A DNA stretch of 64,000 nt, taken from positions 30,656,066 through 30,720,065 of the forward strand of contig CM036765.1 of the NCBI GenBank assembly GCA_020796225.1, in the 5' to 3' direction. Source of the stretch: Arion vulgaris (lineage: Eukaryota > Mollusca > Gastropoda > Stylommatophora > Arionidae). The translations under genes were made by a program, and so were the position numbers. Below the pieces are notes generated by a model that ran no database searches, was not told where the DNA came from, and saw nothing but the letters and a program-made list of their open reading frames with translations. Position 1 is the stretch's first letter. Every line of letters begins with the position of its first letter. Positions 35,066-46,094 of the stretch are shown here, piece by piece.

Positions 35066-35424
35066 AATGACCCTTGCATACACGCTAGCTAGGAAACTAC
35101 AGCCTAACTAACTTCTCACCACAATGCACAGGCCTATTGTTATAAACAATGCCATCATTACTTGCATTATCTGCTTTCAGCTGCTTAATCTTGAGTTCAG
35201 TCTTCATGTTGCCACAATCTCAATATTCCCTTCCAAGAGTAATAATAACATTGCGGAAGTTTGTCATGTTACCATTTATTGTGATCCATTCTCCTCCTCA
35301 ATAGAGCCGCAACTGTGGTCACCTGGTTAAATGTTCTCTCAGCTTGAGCCATCCACGACGACATGCTAAGCTTGATTATTGTACCCATAACTTTAGTAGT
35401 ATTCTTGTGCAGAGAATGTCTATG

Positions 35425-35787
35425 ATCAGCAGTACCGGGGGGCTGCCTAGAGTAGTTGATAGTAGCTCAGCCTGCTAGCTGTGAGACGCCTCATAGCTCG
35501 GGTTCGAACCTACTGTCCGGCATTTGTTCGAGTCCCCTGGTCTTACTCAGGACGATAACGTGAGTACCTCTGAAGTCGGAGAAAATCTGCCTGTATGGCG
35601 AGGGAATACTAATTACGAGTACATTGAGCACACGGCTGCCAGTGTAAAGTAATTTACAATGTGCACGCTGCTGCCATTGTAAGAAATTGGAAAAACAGAT
35701 TTTCACGCAAAAATCAGTTTCAGAGATGGAACTTCGTCTGAGTTGAAAGCGGACGAATAAAAAAAAAAAAAAAAAATCAGCAGTACC
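35425..35787 (+). mobile_element. SINE-F: poly(A)-tailed, with 12-bp target duplication
   Basis: Body 35437-35775 begins GGGGGCTGCCTAGAG, has a box B-like CGGGTTCGAACC, then CGTGAGTACCTCTGAAGTC, and ends with a run of about 17 A. ATCAGCAGTACC is repeated exactly at 35425-35436 and 35776-35787. It is the only element here with a true poly(A) tail. Confidence 0.88.
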
Positions 35788-35864
35788 ACTCATATATGCT
35801 TTTGTTTGGACGAGGGAACACGGTTACAGAATGCTAAGCATATATCTCACCTTTGCAAATTATA

Positions 35865-36285
35865 AGGTAGGGTGCTCACCTCTCGTTCCAAACGTAATCG
35901 GTTCGCTTCCTCCTGGAGCCTTCGGAATATTTTTCGAGAGATCCCCGATCTCAGTGTAGGTGAGATCTAGTTCTAGTCATATCGGAGACGGACGATAAAA
36001 CGTAGGTCCCGTGTTCAATTTGAGCACGTAAAAGATTTCTTGGCAGTTTAAAATCAAGGAGAGCAGGCTGGAAATCCGCCGCCAGGGCAAAATTCATTAG
36101 AGAGATTAATAAATAAAATTCCTACAACATATTTTCACTATCTTCTAAATTACATCGGTACCCTGCCGGTGCTACGGAGTTCATGAACTGCCGCTGAGAT
36201 CATCCTATGTAAGAAAGAGATCGGAGCACATATGGTTACTCACCGAATTGCAATTATGATGGTCCTATCAATCAATCAATCAATA
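35865..36285 (+). mobile_element. SINE-B copy, nearly full length
   Basis: Head GGTAGGGTGCTCACCTCTCG, box-B-like CGGTTCGCTTCC, CCCCGATCTCAGTGTAGGTG, AGGAGAGCAGGCTGGAAAT, ATCAATCAATCAATC tail. It is the reference copy for this family here. Confidence 0.78.
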
Positions 36286-36299
36286 CAATTATCGATAAA

Positions 36300-36405
36300 C
36301 AGACAGTGAACAAGTATTGGGGCTTCCGGAACAAAACAGTACCTAAGATCGAATTCCAACCAAAAACCCTTGTTTCTTACGGCACCCATTACCTAGCCCT
36401 AAATA
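36300..36405 (-). mobile_element. SINE-E fragment
   Basis: GGGGCTTCCGGAACAAAACA, then GATCGAATTCCAACC and CTTACGGCACCCATTACCTA match the antisense copy at 42480-42650. Confidence 0.5.
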
Positions 36406-36739
36406 AATTTATGATATGGGAATAATTTGTAACCACTATTCAACGACTATAGTAGGTTAGTTAAGCGCAACTCTAAAATTATTTTTATAAAGCTAGAAAA
36501 TACAAACATTTATCTAAATAAATATTTTTTTTTATAAACACATGAAATTAACTTTAAAAAAAAATTAAACACACTGTCACCATGTGAATTGTTGACATTT
36601 AGTAGTACGCCAGAAGGTCAAGGTTGAATGTACGACGTCATAGAAGTTTTTAGCGAAACAGAACATGAGATTCGTTGTTCAACATTTGTGCAGCCAAATA
36701 TATATATATATACACACACACATATATGACTGAATATAT

Positions 36740-37115
36740 AGAAAGTTGAATGCATTTGAAAATAGAGGTCTGCGGAAAATAATTAACATAAAATGGAACG
36801 AATTCATGAGAAGTGATGAAATCGGAGAAAAATCTGGCCAACCACTAGTAACAGCTATTTTAAGAAAGAGGAGATGGATATATGTTGGGCATACTCTGAG
36901 AAGAAATTATCCAAAAATCACAAAAACAAGCATTGAAGTTGGAAGCAAAGGGTTCAGAAAAGAAAGTACGCAATTGTGAAAGCCTGCAACGAACTTTGCT
37001 GAGAGAGGCAAGATATATCGGATTCAACTCAATAGAGGAGATTGTTAGCGAGTTGTCCAGGATAGGGAGGTATGGAGAGATTACCTGCAGGCCCTATGCA
37101 ACGTATAACTTTGCG
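36740..37115 (+). mobile_element. LINE fragment, family N
   Basis: Two frames: LNAFENRGLRKIINIKWNEF, RSDEIGEKSGQPLVTAILRK and RRWIYVGHTLRRN, then after a shift LREARYIGFNSIEEI and CRPYATYN. Same family as 44041-44452 and 50905-51210. Confidence 0.75.
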
Positions 37116-37583
37116 AGAGAAATTATATATACATGTACTACAGTCTTCCCTTATATCGATAATACTTACACACTAAACAAAAGAGGTTAAGTTGTAGATA
37201 TAATTGTTATAAAGCAATCTGATTTCTTCTGTGGTCGAGTTAGTTGGCTCGTATTTTCTCGTGGCAAGTCGCTACCCGTCGTTCGAAAGGATCAGGTGTT
37301 CCTTCACGGATCTATTCTTTCTAATTCGTATTCTCTGTTATTTGAAATGTTTCTAGTTCACATATCTGTCTCTAGTATTTATTTCTCTATTATATTTTTA
37401 TTATTACTAGCCGCGAAGTTTCCAAACAATTCTTGTATTTTTAATTTCATAAGATCATAAGAAAGAAGAAGACATTCACGTAAACTCATTCTGTAGATTG
37501 TTTTTGTTTTGGCTACTTATATTTCATATCAGAGTTACTTATGTTCTCACATATTTTTGTCATAAGGCTGAACACTGCATTTA
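37116..37583. other. AT-rich intergenic stretch, nothing recognised
   Basis: No open frame of note. A weak tRNA-like phrase (GTGGTCGAGTTAGTTGGCTC near 37232, CGTTCGAAAGGATC near 37280) is too poor to call. Confidence 0.4.
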
Positions 37584-37852
37584 TACAGGGTGTTCAAGGT
37601 AAAAGTAACCCGGTCAAGTGAACCAATCTGGCAAATGTTTATAAAAATGTATGGTTAAATTATGACGTAGTATATGTCAATTTAGCAAGTCTTTTTGTGG
37701 TGTGTAATTATGATGCGGGAAGGGATGATGAACAAATGTGACGAAGGACGAGCTAGTCAAAACCGGTTTCAATAGCAAATAAACAGAACGCAATGCGTAT
37801 CTGACCACTTTTAATTTTATCAATGGGGATGCTTTTATCTTGAACATCATGT
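37584..37852. mobile_element. 269-bp MITE with TA-flanked inverted ends
   Basis: The left end TACAGGGTGTTCAAGGTAAA and the right end, read in reverse, TACATGATGTTCAAGATAAA match at 16 of 20 positions. The interior has no coding capacity. The TA ends and the CAGGGTGTTC start fit a Tc1/mariner-type non-autonomous element. Confidence 0.6.
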
Positions 37853-38885
37853 ATTTGTTTCATCTAGACTTGATTATATTCAGTGCAGTGGCAGCTCGTC
37901 ATTAAGGGCCAGTGGGCGAGCCCCACCAAAATAATATGTAACGCATATTTATTAGTTAATAAATTAAAATATAACCTAACCCAAAACCATGCTTATCCCT
38001 GAAAATTTGAGTCTGGCCCCACCAACAAAAAGGATCACGAGCCGCTACTGATTTTATTCATATACATCGGGTAGTTTTCATGTACTACAAAACTCAACCT
38101 GTGCTTCGCAAACATGTGCTTCGCAAACCTGTTCTTCCAATTCTCATTTTTTCGTTTGCTCGTTATGATTTCAGCCGTTATCATGACGTCTACTATGGCA
38201 CATATGACTGATTTTTGCGTGATGTCGTGCTTTTTGTCATCAGTGTTCTTCGTCATTCAGACGTGTCTTATTTCGACTTTAGAGGTGCTTGTAATTTAAT
38301 ACCCAAGTAAAGGATCAGGGAGCGTGGCGTCCACCTGGTGTCAATCGTGTACTATTTTTTTTACTGATACGCATCGTTTGTGTGCATTCGTGTGCGCGCT
38401 GTTTTCGTAGTTTAATGCACTTAGAGACCAAAAAAAAACATAAAGTGTTGAAAAATGTTTACTCAACAACAATAGCAATTCTTTCTCATTTGAAAATTAA
38501 ATATAGTAAATCAAATATAGTCAACTCCTAAAGTAACAAAACAAATAATAAAGAACCGTTACGCAGTGTTGAATCTTTACGTTGATCAACATATCAAGGT
38601 CACATATCATTGGAAAAGATCACATTAGAATCAAACCGTATCAAAGATCATGTATTGACTGTTCTCTTATCAAACGACCCGCTTGTAGTTAACTCCCTTC
38701 TTTCCATATTGATCCATTGACCTTATTTCTTAGAGAGCGCTGGATTAAATTCATTCTGTCGAAGGTGTTCTTATGTACACGACCTTGATTTTATCCGAAC
38801 TTTACAAAAGCGTTATACGTTACAATGTAAATAATTGTACTCTCGCAAAGACATGAAAAGGTGGATCAGTTGTGGATCAAACAGT
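37853..38885. other. unique intergenic stretch, nothing recognised
   Basis: A short SINE-like phrase AGTGGCAGCTCGTCATTAAG...CCCCACCAAAATAATATG (37890-37940) is present. The rest shows no gene or repeat signal. Confidence 0.4.
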
Positions 38886-38910
38886 TTCTCAAATACATAT
38901 GATGTACGCT

Positions 38911-38911
<1 letters not shown>

Positions 38912-38979
<68 letters not shown>

Positions 38980-39245
38980 ATATATTCAGCTGAGATTGAC
39001 TTATGCGTGTATGTGTGTAGTGTGCGTGTGTATACGCTTGTGCATATGTATGCGTTTGTATGTATGTACACAGTTATGCATGTATGCTTGTACATATGTA
39101 CGCTTTTACATACGCTTGTACATATGTATGTGTGTTCATAGCATGAGTGTGTATGTATACAGTTCATGTATGCGGGCATATATGTATTTATATGTGTGTG
39201 TATGTAAGCAGCATTGTGAGTATGCATGTACGCGTGCATATATGT
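38912..39245. repeat. (TA)n microsatellite followed by TGTATG-rich DNA
   Basis: About 70 bp of TA repeats (38912-38986), then 250 bp of cryptic TGTATG/TACATA simple sequence. The Ile-Tyr and Cys-Val rich frames here are composition artefacts. Confidence 0.92.
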
Positions 39246-39247
39246 TT

Positions 39248-39785
39248 TATTGGTTACTAAGCTGACGTCATTGCACTTCGGACAAACCCATAGGTGCTCA
39301 GTCTCCCCCAACAGATATCGAATAGTATGCATACTGATGGTTCCAGTGGTTCGCTGATTAAATACACTCATCACTCTGCCCCTCAGGCATCCAGCTCTAC
39401 TTGTACAATGGGTAACTTCAAACTGCTTAAATCGCTGGATCCATTTTAGTGTTCCCATCCAACATGCAGTCGCGAAGAGACCGAAGAACATCCCCTTATC
39501 CATCTACAACTCCCCAACAATCGATGCTGTTGATGCAAGCCTGTCCGATCTCTCATGACCATAAATACCTGCATGCCCTGGACAGTAGATCCACATATGC
39601 ATCTGGAGGTTAGAAACTTCTATAGACGATATCCACTCATACCGAAACCTGCCCTTCTGGATCATGTGAAACATCAACTGAGAGTCAGATACAACAACAG
39701 CCCCAGTAAATGGAGTCCCAGAAAACCAATGGAGGGCAGTAGTAACGGCCTCAACCTCCATCCTCATACTGGAAGTAGTTGTCAT
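39248..39785 (-). mobile_element. RNase H LINE (family R), 5'-truncated
   Basis: The minus-strand frame carries [40 protein letters not shown] and [20 protein letters not shown], then the 3' region from 39503 to the antisense tail TTATTGGTTACTAAG at 39248. It keeps nearly the same 5' truncation zone as the copy at 32769. Confidence 0.85.
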
Positions 39786-40364
39786 GTGTGCAAGTGTATA
39801 TATATGAAGTTTTATATGTATGTATATTTGCACATGAAATGCACAATACAAAAAAACACACATATGTATATTTAAACAAATGTTATTACTGCCTGTAGTA
39901 AAGCCTTTTGGGACGGTGTAGGACAGGTGGGACGAGAGCCTGAGGAATTTAACCCGTTCTACATGTGAATACTAATATTTCGATTCGACCTGCTTGTGAC
40001 TCATCATCCTACTGTGTTCTTGTGAAAGATACAAACGATAGTTAACTGTTGTTGTTTTGAAGTTTCACAATTAAATAGTACCGTCGGAATCAAATACCAC
40101 TAATGACAAAGATTCCACAATGAGAGCATTCTACAGCATGGCTCACATGACAGTGACTGGAATAATCGCAGAAATCTTTGTGTACACTTTGTATATGTTC
40201 GTTCACATTGAGAACATTTATTTGCACATAGTGTATGTTCCGTGTGAACACTGAATCAGATCCAACTATGAAATGGTCATGTGAAATGGTCATATGACTT
40301 TAGCATCACAAGAACACCGCAAGAATACCGCACATTTCCTAATTCACATGTAATTGTCAGTTTT
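39786..40364. other. intergenic stretch, nothing recognised
   Basis: Mixed AT-rich sequence with short SINE-like traces (TTTCGATTCGACCTGCTTG near 39978). No gene. Confidence 0.4.
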
Positions 40365-40800
40365 AGAATACTAAGAGCATGCATATTCACAGTTGCAACG
40401 TATGGGTGTGAAACATGGACATTTATTTAGCAAAGTAGTGAAAAATAATAAATTTACGTTTGAATATAAGTATTACAGAAGAGTCCTCCTTACACCATGA
40501 ACAGAGAAGAGAACTCATTGATATATCAAGAAATAGCTCGAAATCAAAGAAAACTGGCTGATGTTTAAAAAAATTGAGAAAACTGAAGTATTTTGAGCAT
40601 ATAAAAAGATACGAAAGGTTGAAGAAGAAAGGATGAAACATTCCGACAATGAGGAGAAGAGGAAAACCACGGATAAGATGGATTACACTGACTTCTGTGG
40701 ACGCTTCAGCAGACAGATAAGCTTATACAAGAGACAACATTGAATATATAATCAATATTTTAAGTGAACAAAAGGAAGAATGGACAGCAAATAAATAAAC
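40365..40800 (+). mobile_element. LINE fragment, family L
   Basis: TACGTATGGGTGTGAAACATGGACATTT gives ATYGCETWTF, followed by YRRVLLTP and, after stops, KYFEHIKRYERL and the basic run. Equivalent to 1385-1870. Confidence 0.62.
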
Positions 40801-40959
40801 AGAAATCAAAATGTATAGCCACAGAGATATATACTTTTAGAAGAAGAATGTGAATCTCATGGACTGCTAAGATGACGTAATATTAATGTGATGTAAGATG
40901 TGAAAGCCCAGAGAAAAGTCATTATCAACATACAAAAACAGGTATTCATTGTTTTTCGT

Positions 40960-41198
40960 AAATATATTGAGAAAAGGAAGTTTAGAACACACAGTGATTT
41001 TGGCTATGTTAAACGTCACAGTGGTTTGTAAAGAACGGTAATGTAAGGCACGGTTCCTGGAGTACGAGGTAGGGGACGACAAAGACGAAGGTAGCAACAG
41101 AACATCTAAGAAATATTGATCATGATGCTGGAGGAGATGGGAGAGCTTGCAAGAGACAAAGAGTTTTTCATTTGCACTGTGACGAAAGCAACGTTTCG
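40960..41198 (+). mobile_element. LINE family M 3' end abutting minisatellite
   Basis: Aligns with 5530-5740: AACGGTAATGTAAGGCACGG, TTCCTGGAGTACGAGG, GGGGACGACAAAGACG, ATCATGATGCTGGAGGAGAT. It passes without a break into the 33-bp array. Confidence 0.72.
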
Positions 41199-41726
41199 CA
41201 CGAGACATGCTACTACCTGAGTGATAACTCACACGAGACATGCTACTACCTGAGTGATAACTCACACGAGACATGCTACTACCTGAGTGATAACTCACAC
41301 GAGACATGCTACTACTTGAGTGATAACTCGCACGAGACATGCTACTACCTGAGTGATAACTCGCACGAGACATGCTACTACCTGAGTGATAACTCGCACG
41401 AGACATGCTACTACCTGAGTGATAACTCACACGAGACATGCTACTACCTGAGTGATAACTCGCACGAGACATGCTACTACCTGAGTGATAACTCGCACGA
41501 GACATGCTACTACCTGAGTGATAACTCGCACGAGACATGCTACTACCTGAGTGATAACTCACACGAGACATGCTACTACCTGAGTGATAACTCACACGAG
41601 ACATGCTACTACCTGAGTGATAACTCGCACGAGACATGCTACTACCTGAGTGATAACTCGCACGAGACATGCTACTACCTGAGTGATAACTCGCACGAGA
41701 CATGCTACTACCTGAGTGATAACTAA
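41199..41726. repeat. 33-bp minisatellite, 16 copies
   Basis: Unit CACGAGACATGCTACTACCT then GAGTGATAACTCA, with a C/A alternation at ACTCR. Because 33 is a multiple of three, the array is open on both strands, giving HETCYYLSDNS repeats on plus and SYHSGSSMSRA repeats on minus. No start context, splice signal or flanking coding sequence supports a protein. Confidence 0.96.
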
Positions 41727-41729
41727 CAA

Positions 41730-42250
41730 AATCACCGGTGGACATGACAAAGGAAGACGGAGATAATTCCGGACAATCTACCTTCATGTCACGAAAGAGT
41801 GTTTATATCCGAACTGACAATCAATACTCAAACAGACGTGATTGCCTTCGCTAGCCGGCATGGTACATGATGATAGTTATATTGTTTATTTGTTGCTAAC
41901 GGTCATTTAGGTAACTAATCTGTATTGATTTCAATACTACTCGCATGGATTTGTAGGTTATCTCTAGTACATCTGGCATTAGTCATGTTAAAATATGTAT
42001 TTGTTTTACTGTTTGGTACAAATAATGTGTGACTTGCTTTCACTACAAAAATCTGTATTTATGACCTGTGCGTGTCTTATCATCGTTCTTGCTAGAACTA
42101 CTATATCAATCACACGCCACCACCTGCCTAGATACTTTGACTTTATACATAGTGCTTGTATTTCGCCAACAAAGGTTATGGTGTTATTAACTTAACGAAA
42201 AACGGTAGAATTTATAACAAGTGAATGAAGGTCTAAAGGCGAATGAATGA
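41730..42250. other. intergenic stretch, nothing recognised
   Basis: The short phrase GACGTGATTGCCTTCGCTAG CCGGCATG (41838-41865) also occurs near 30219. Otherwise no repeat or gene signal. Confidence 0.4.
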
Positions 42251-42254
42251 CGTT

Positions 42255-42470
42255 TTTGCACCGGATTTCCCCACATAGCTCCGTCCTTGTCGGCATAAAT
42301 GGCATACTATCTGCTGAGAGTGTTGCACAAAGCAAGAACTCTGTAGCTCCAGCAACATTCTATTGGATCATCTGAAAAAATTACATTTGTGACTCGGTCC
42401 GGATTTAAACCCCCAACCTTCAGAACGACCGCCAAATGTCTTGACCACATCGAGATTGAACCTTCCTAAT
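42255..42470 (-). mobile_element. SINE-A copy
   Basis: Antisense: GGATTTCCCCACATAGCTCC, AGAACTCTGTAGCTCCAGC, box B in reverse GGATTTAAACCC, then the head CTTGACCACATCGAG. Confidence 0.72.
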
Positions 42471-42479
42471 GTAAAAAAG

Positions 42480-42650
42480 GGGTTTTAAGAACCCCAGGGG
42501 AAGCAACTGAGCCAATGAATGTGGTAAATAAATATATAGTAAACAAGTAATAAGGGCCTCCACAAAAAACAATTTACCAAACACAGAATTCGAATCACAA
42601 ACCCCTATTACTTAAGGCACCCATTGCCTAATCCTGCGGACGAGTGTTTC
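42480..42650 (-). mobile_element. SINE-E copy
   Basis: GAACCCCAGGGGAAGCAACTG, GGGCCTCCACAAAAAAC, GAATTCGAATCACAAACCCC and CTTAAGGCACCCATTGCCTA. It is the reverse of 50049-50265. Confidence 0.72.
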
Positions 42651-43361
42651 TCATAGCACAACCATCTAGCTCTCTAAAAAAAACTTTTCACTTAGTCGTG
42701 ACTTTTTTTTTTTTAAACAGCGTCGCATACCGAACATAGAAAATCAGTTCAGAGTATATGGAACACTGCTTGCACAAATACAGGCGATAATCTTTTTGTT
42801 TTTGTATAATGGACTTGAAAACTCAGTTTAAACCTGCTGCCTTGCGGGTCGGCTGGGGACAGTCAAATGTTGACGGAGAGCGAACCCAGTAAACGCTGGC
42901 TGAAACCGGACACGTCGCCGAGGATAAGCACCAGAGCAACAAATAGCGCATGATGATGTAACGTAAAAAACGGTTCTTGGCAAAGGCTGTTTATATATCA
43001 CAACAAGAATGATCAAAAGGACCGAAAAGACCGACTGAAGAAGAAGATGAAGAAAAATCAGTTTGATTTAGAATTGATGTAATATATATTTCTACATCAA
43101 TTGTAATCCACCAATGAATCGTCAAAATTGCCGACCTTAGATTTCGCTTTGTTCAACAACTTCTTTATTGGTCTGCTATCGTTAATCAGAACACATGACC
43201 TGTAACTAAAATGTTCATCTACAGCGAATGTGTATATTAGAGTGACTATAGTGACTGTAAATAGCATTTTATATGACATATCGAAAATACTTATGGTCAC
43301 TGTTATGAGAGAGGTAGGAAACATAATAACATAACTTTTTGGTGACAAGAAACTAAACCTA
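42651..43361. other. intergenic stretch with retroelement traces
   Basis: 42830-43050 contains TTGACGGAGAGCGAACCCAGTAAACGCTGG and GGAAGAAGAAGATGAAGA, which looks like the old 3' side of a repeat (compare GCTCTCAGTCAGCC near 46540 in reverse). 43050-43361 shows nothing. Confidence 0.35.
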
Positions 43362-43508
43362 TATTTATTATTATATATAGAAACTTAATATATATTTACT
43401 ATTATATATAGAAACTTAACATATATTTATTATTATATATAGAAACTTAACATATGTTTATTTTTATGTATAGAAACTTAACATATATTTATTATTATAT
43501 ATAGAAAT
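43362..43508. repeat. 33-bp AT-rich tandem repeat
   Basis: Five copies of TATTATTATATATAGAAACT followed by TAACATATATTTA. Confidence 0.88.
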
Positions 43509-43729
43509 GCAACATGTTTATGCGTGTGAATTATAGATTCTGCACAAAATTGATCGATAAAGTCAAATAGGAGTATAATTTTGTTATAAATCTTAAAGTG
43601 TGATAGCAAAAAAAACACACAAAAACAAAGAGAATCGTATAACGATAAGTAATATAGTGATAGCAAAACAAAACTAAATGAAATAGAAAATAAATAAATA
43701 ATTTAAAGCAGATCATCATCAAAAAGCTT

Positions 43730-44640
43730 GTCTTGAGCAGAGCTTTGCCACCATAACAGTCCTTCGGAATTTTTCTCTCTCATAGGTCAGATATTCTTCC
43801 TCTGTAACCGTCTTGCTCAAATTAGCAGTTACATCCTAAATCCATCTTCTCCGTGGTCTTCCTCTTCTCCTCTTTGTCACGATACCTCCTTCCATAAAGG
43901 TTTTCTTCAACCCTTCGTGTCTTTTTATATGTTCAAAACACTTCACTTTTCTCATTCTTTTTTGTAGCAATAGCCACTATTCTTTGTGTTTGGGTTCCTA
44001 CTGGATAAATCTATTTGTTCTCTTTTCTGTTCATGGTATAATAATAATAATAATTCCTCTCGTACCGTTATACGTTACATAGGGCCTGCAAGTAATTTCT
44101 CCATACCGCTCTATCCTGGGCAACTCGCTCAATCTCCTCCATGGAACTGAGACCGATATTTCCTGCCTCTCTCAGCAAAGTTCGTTTCAGGGTCTCCTTA
44201 GGTCGACCTCTCTTTCTTGAACCCTTTGCATCCCACTTCAATGCCTGCTTTGATATTCGTTGATCATTTATCCTCAAGGTGTGCCCAACATATCTCCATC
44301 TTCTCTTTCTTATAACAGTTGTCACTAGTGGTTGACCAGACATGTCTCTGATTTCATCACTTCTCCTGAATTCGTTCCATTTTATATTCATTATTTTTCG
44401 TAGACATCTGTTTTCAAATGCATTCAACTTGCCTTCTATATCTTTAGTATTTTGTTCATGGTATACCGATGACTTTTGTAAATAGGAGTAGAAGAAGACA
44501 ACGGAGACGATGGATTCAGGATGTGACTGATGGTTTGAGGATGAAGGCAGTAAAGGTTATGAAGTGAGACATTTCGAAAGATGTTAGGGTGGTAAAGTTC
44601 TGCTTAAAACATGCTATTGGATGATAATGATGATGACTTT
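43730..44640 (-). mobile_element. LINE family L pair in inverted orientation, with nested insert
   Basis: 43730-44040 is an antisense L 3' end (GCTTTGCCACCATAACAGTC, TCTTCTCCGTGGTCTTCCTC). It resumes after the nested element as TATACCGATGACTTTTG to about 44478. From 44480 a second L tail runs in plus orientation (GGAGACGATGGATTCAGG to AAGTTCTGCTTAAAACATGC). The two tails point outward. Confidence 0.68.
44041..44452 (-). mobile_element. LINE fragment, family N, nested, with (ATT)n tail
   Basis: 119-codon minus frame: NAFENRCLRKIMNIKWNEFR, SGQPLVTTVIRKRRWRYVGH, GSRKRGRPKETLKRTLLREA, RVAQDRAVWRNYLQALCNV. This is the most intact copy of the family. On the plus strand the 3' end appears as ATAATAATAATAAT at 44041. 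TGTTCATGGTATA lies at both borders (44028-44040 and 44453-44465). Confidence 0.87.
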
Positions 44641-44789
44641 ATGAATTGTATCTTTAATTTTATTGCCAACTGAATATATGGTAACAGATAATCAGGAGCA
44701 TTTACATGCATACTCTGTGTTACCAGAGCAAAACATGAACAATGAACAAACCACAATCGCAAAAAAATAACTACATGTGAAATGCAATG

Positions 44790-45115
44790 CCTACAAAATG
44801 TTACCAACAACGCAAAAAAAGTCATCAACATCAGTATAAGAAAGAAAGTTGGGGCAGAACCTTGTTTGAATTACATTGGGAAACAAAGAATGAAGTTGTT
44901 CGGCCACTTAGTAAGAATGCAACCAAACTCCATTGTATAGATTCTTCTACAACTAAACATCAGAAAGTAGGCGAGAGGAAGACCACGATGGCATAGAAGA
45001 GTCCTGTCACAAAGCAAAAATAACTATCACCCAAATCACTGGAGCAGCGCAATACAAAAACAAACAAAAAACATAAAACAGGACAACAATCCTGTAACAG
45101 TGTGACGACAAAAGA
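44790..45115 (+). mobile_element. LINE 3' fragment (family V)
   Basis: Broken frames give NYIGKQRMKLFGHLVRMQPNS and GRPRWHRRVLSQS, the usual G-H-L-x-R-M ... G-R-P-x-x-R ending of a non-LTR polyprotein, with an AAGAAGAAAGAAGAA tail. Confidence 0.62.
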
Positions 45116-45299
45116 AGAAAGAAGAAGAATATATGGTAGTTACTTAGATTTATTATAAATAAGACAAAAAAAAGTTCAAAAGAAAAAGCACCCTACAGCG
45201 GTTTTCTTTTCACAGCAAAAGCCAGAAACATTTTAAAAAAAAAACCCACTGTAGGTTATATCCCTGGCTGGGAAAGCAGTGGTGGAGCTAAATGGTTTT

Positions 45300-45512
45300 T
45301 GTTTTTTCCGATTCAGAAGCACTTGAGCTTTCAGCTCTTCGGCTCGGTGCCATGGACATCGTAACCCTTCGGTTCGGTGCCACGAACACCGTGAATCTGG
45401 GGAACCTGTGGCTTTTATGCCAGCCCGCGGAATTGAACCCGCACACACAGAGAGCTAGTCACCCGCAGTCCAACGCGCTACGAACACGCTGGGCAGGCGG
45501 GCATGGGGTTTT
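45300..45512 (-). mobile_element. SINE-G copy (tRNA-derived)
   Basis: On the minus strand it starts GCCCGCCTGCCCAGCGTGTT, box A-like TAGCGCGTTGGACT and exact box B GGGTTCAATTCC (45429-45440 in reverse). The body is ACCGAACCGAAGGGTTACG and AGAGCTGAAAGCTCAAGTGC. Copies: 51405-51597 and 58855-59055. Confidence 0.8.
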
Positions 45513-46094
45513 CTATAGACTAAATGTTTACAAGACCGCTATAAATCATCGCTAAGATAGGTTAGCCTGTATTTAGTTGCAACTATTAGGGGCATGCGTC
45601 ATGAGTGGGCGAGAACCGCTAATTTAGCAAGGGTGTCAACTAACTTTCTTATCTTGTGCTTTATTCTAGAACTTACGAGCCTTCAAATGACATTCTGTAA
45701 CCTGTACATGACAACTAACAAACAAACATACTGAAATAGAAGAACGATGATGTCATTGACCTTACAAACTTAAAGCGCAAACACTTTCCATTGAATATGT
45801 TTGAATTTCTTCCAGTACTGAAAATGTATTTCATAAGAAATGCAATGACTTGCATAATCTTGCTCAAAGTCAAATTAATTTGATATTTGTTAATACAAAA
45901 ACTTTTGTTTGAAACTAGAAAGAAAATATAGCAACTATTTTATACATGCACCGATTTATCAACATCATCGATTGTTGGGGATTTCTTTCACTCTCTATCT
46001 CGCGATTACCCTTAGACTGATGAACCAGATTTCCCCATAAACCTCATTCATGTGGAAATCTGATTCATGCAACCTTAAGCATGTGGACTGGGGG
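45513..46094. other. intergenic stretch, nothing recognised
   Basis: AT-rich. A family R-like phrase ATCAACATCATCGATTGTTGGGG is at 45958-45980. No gene. Confidence 0.4.

Noticed and set aside
38872..39503. ORFs rich in Ile-Tyr, Cys-Val and Tyr-Ile (204 and 89 residues)
   Set aside because: Translations of the (TA)n and TGTATG simple sequence; the 204-residue frame merely runs into a LINE 3' end.
41172..41726. 184-residue plus-strand ORF of HETCYYLSDNS repeats and its minus-strand 306-residue counterpart
   Set aside because: It is open on both strands only because the unit is 33 bp. There is no start context, splice site or non-repeat coding flank, and the array continues from a LINE tail.
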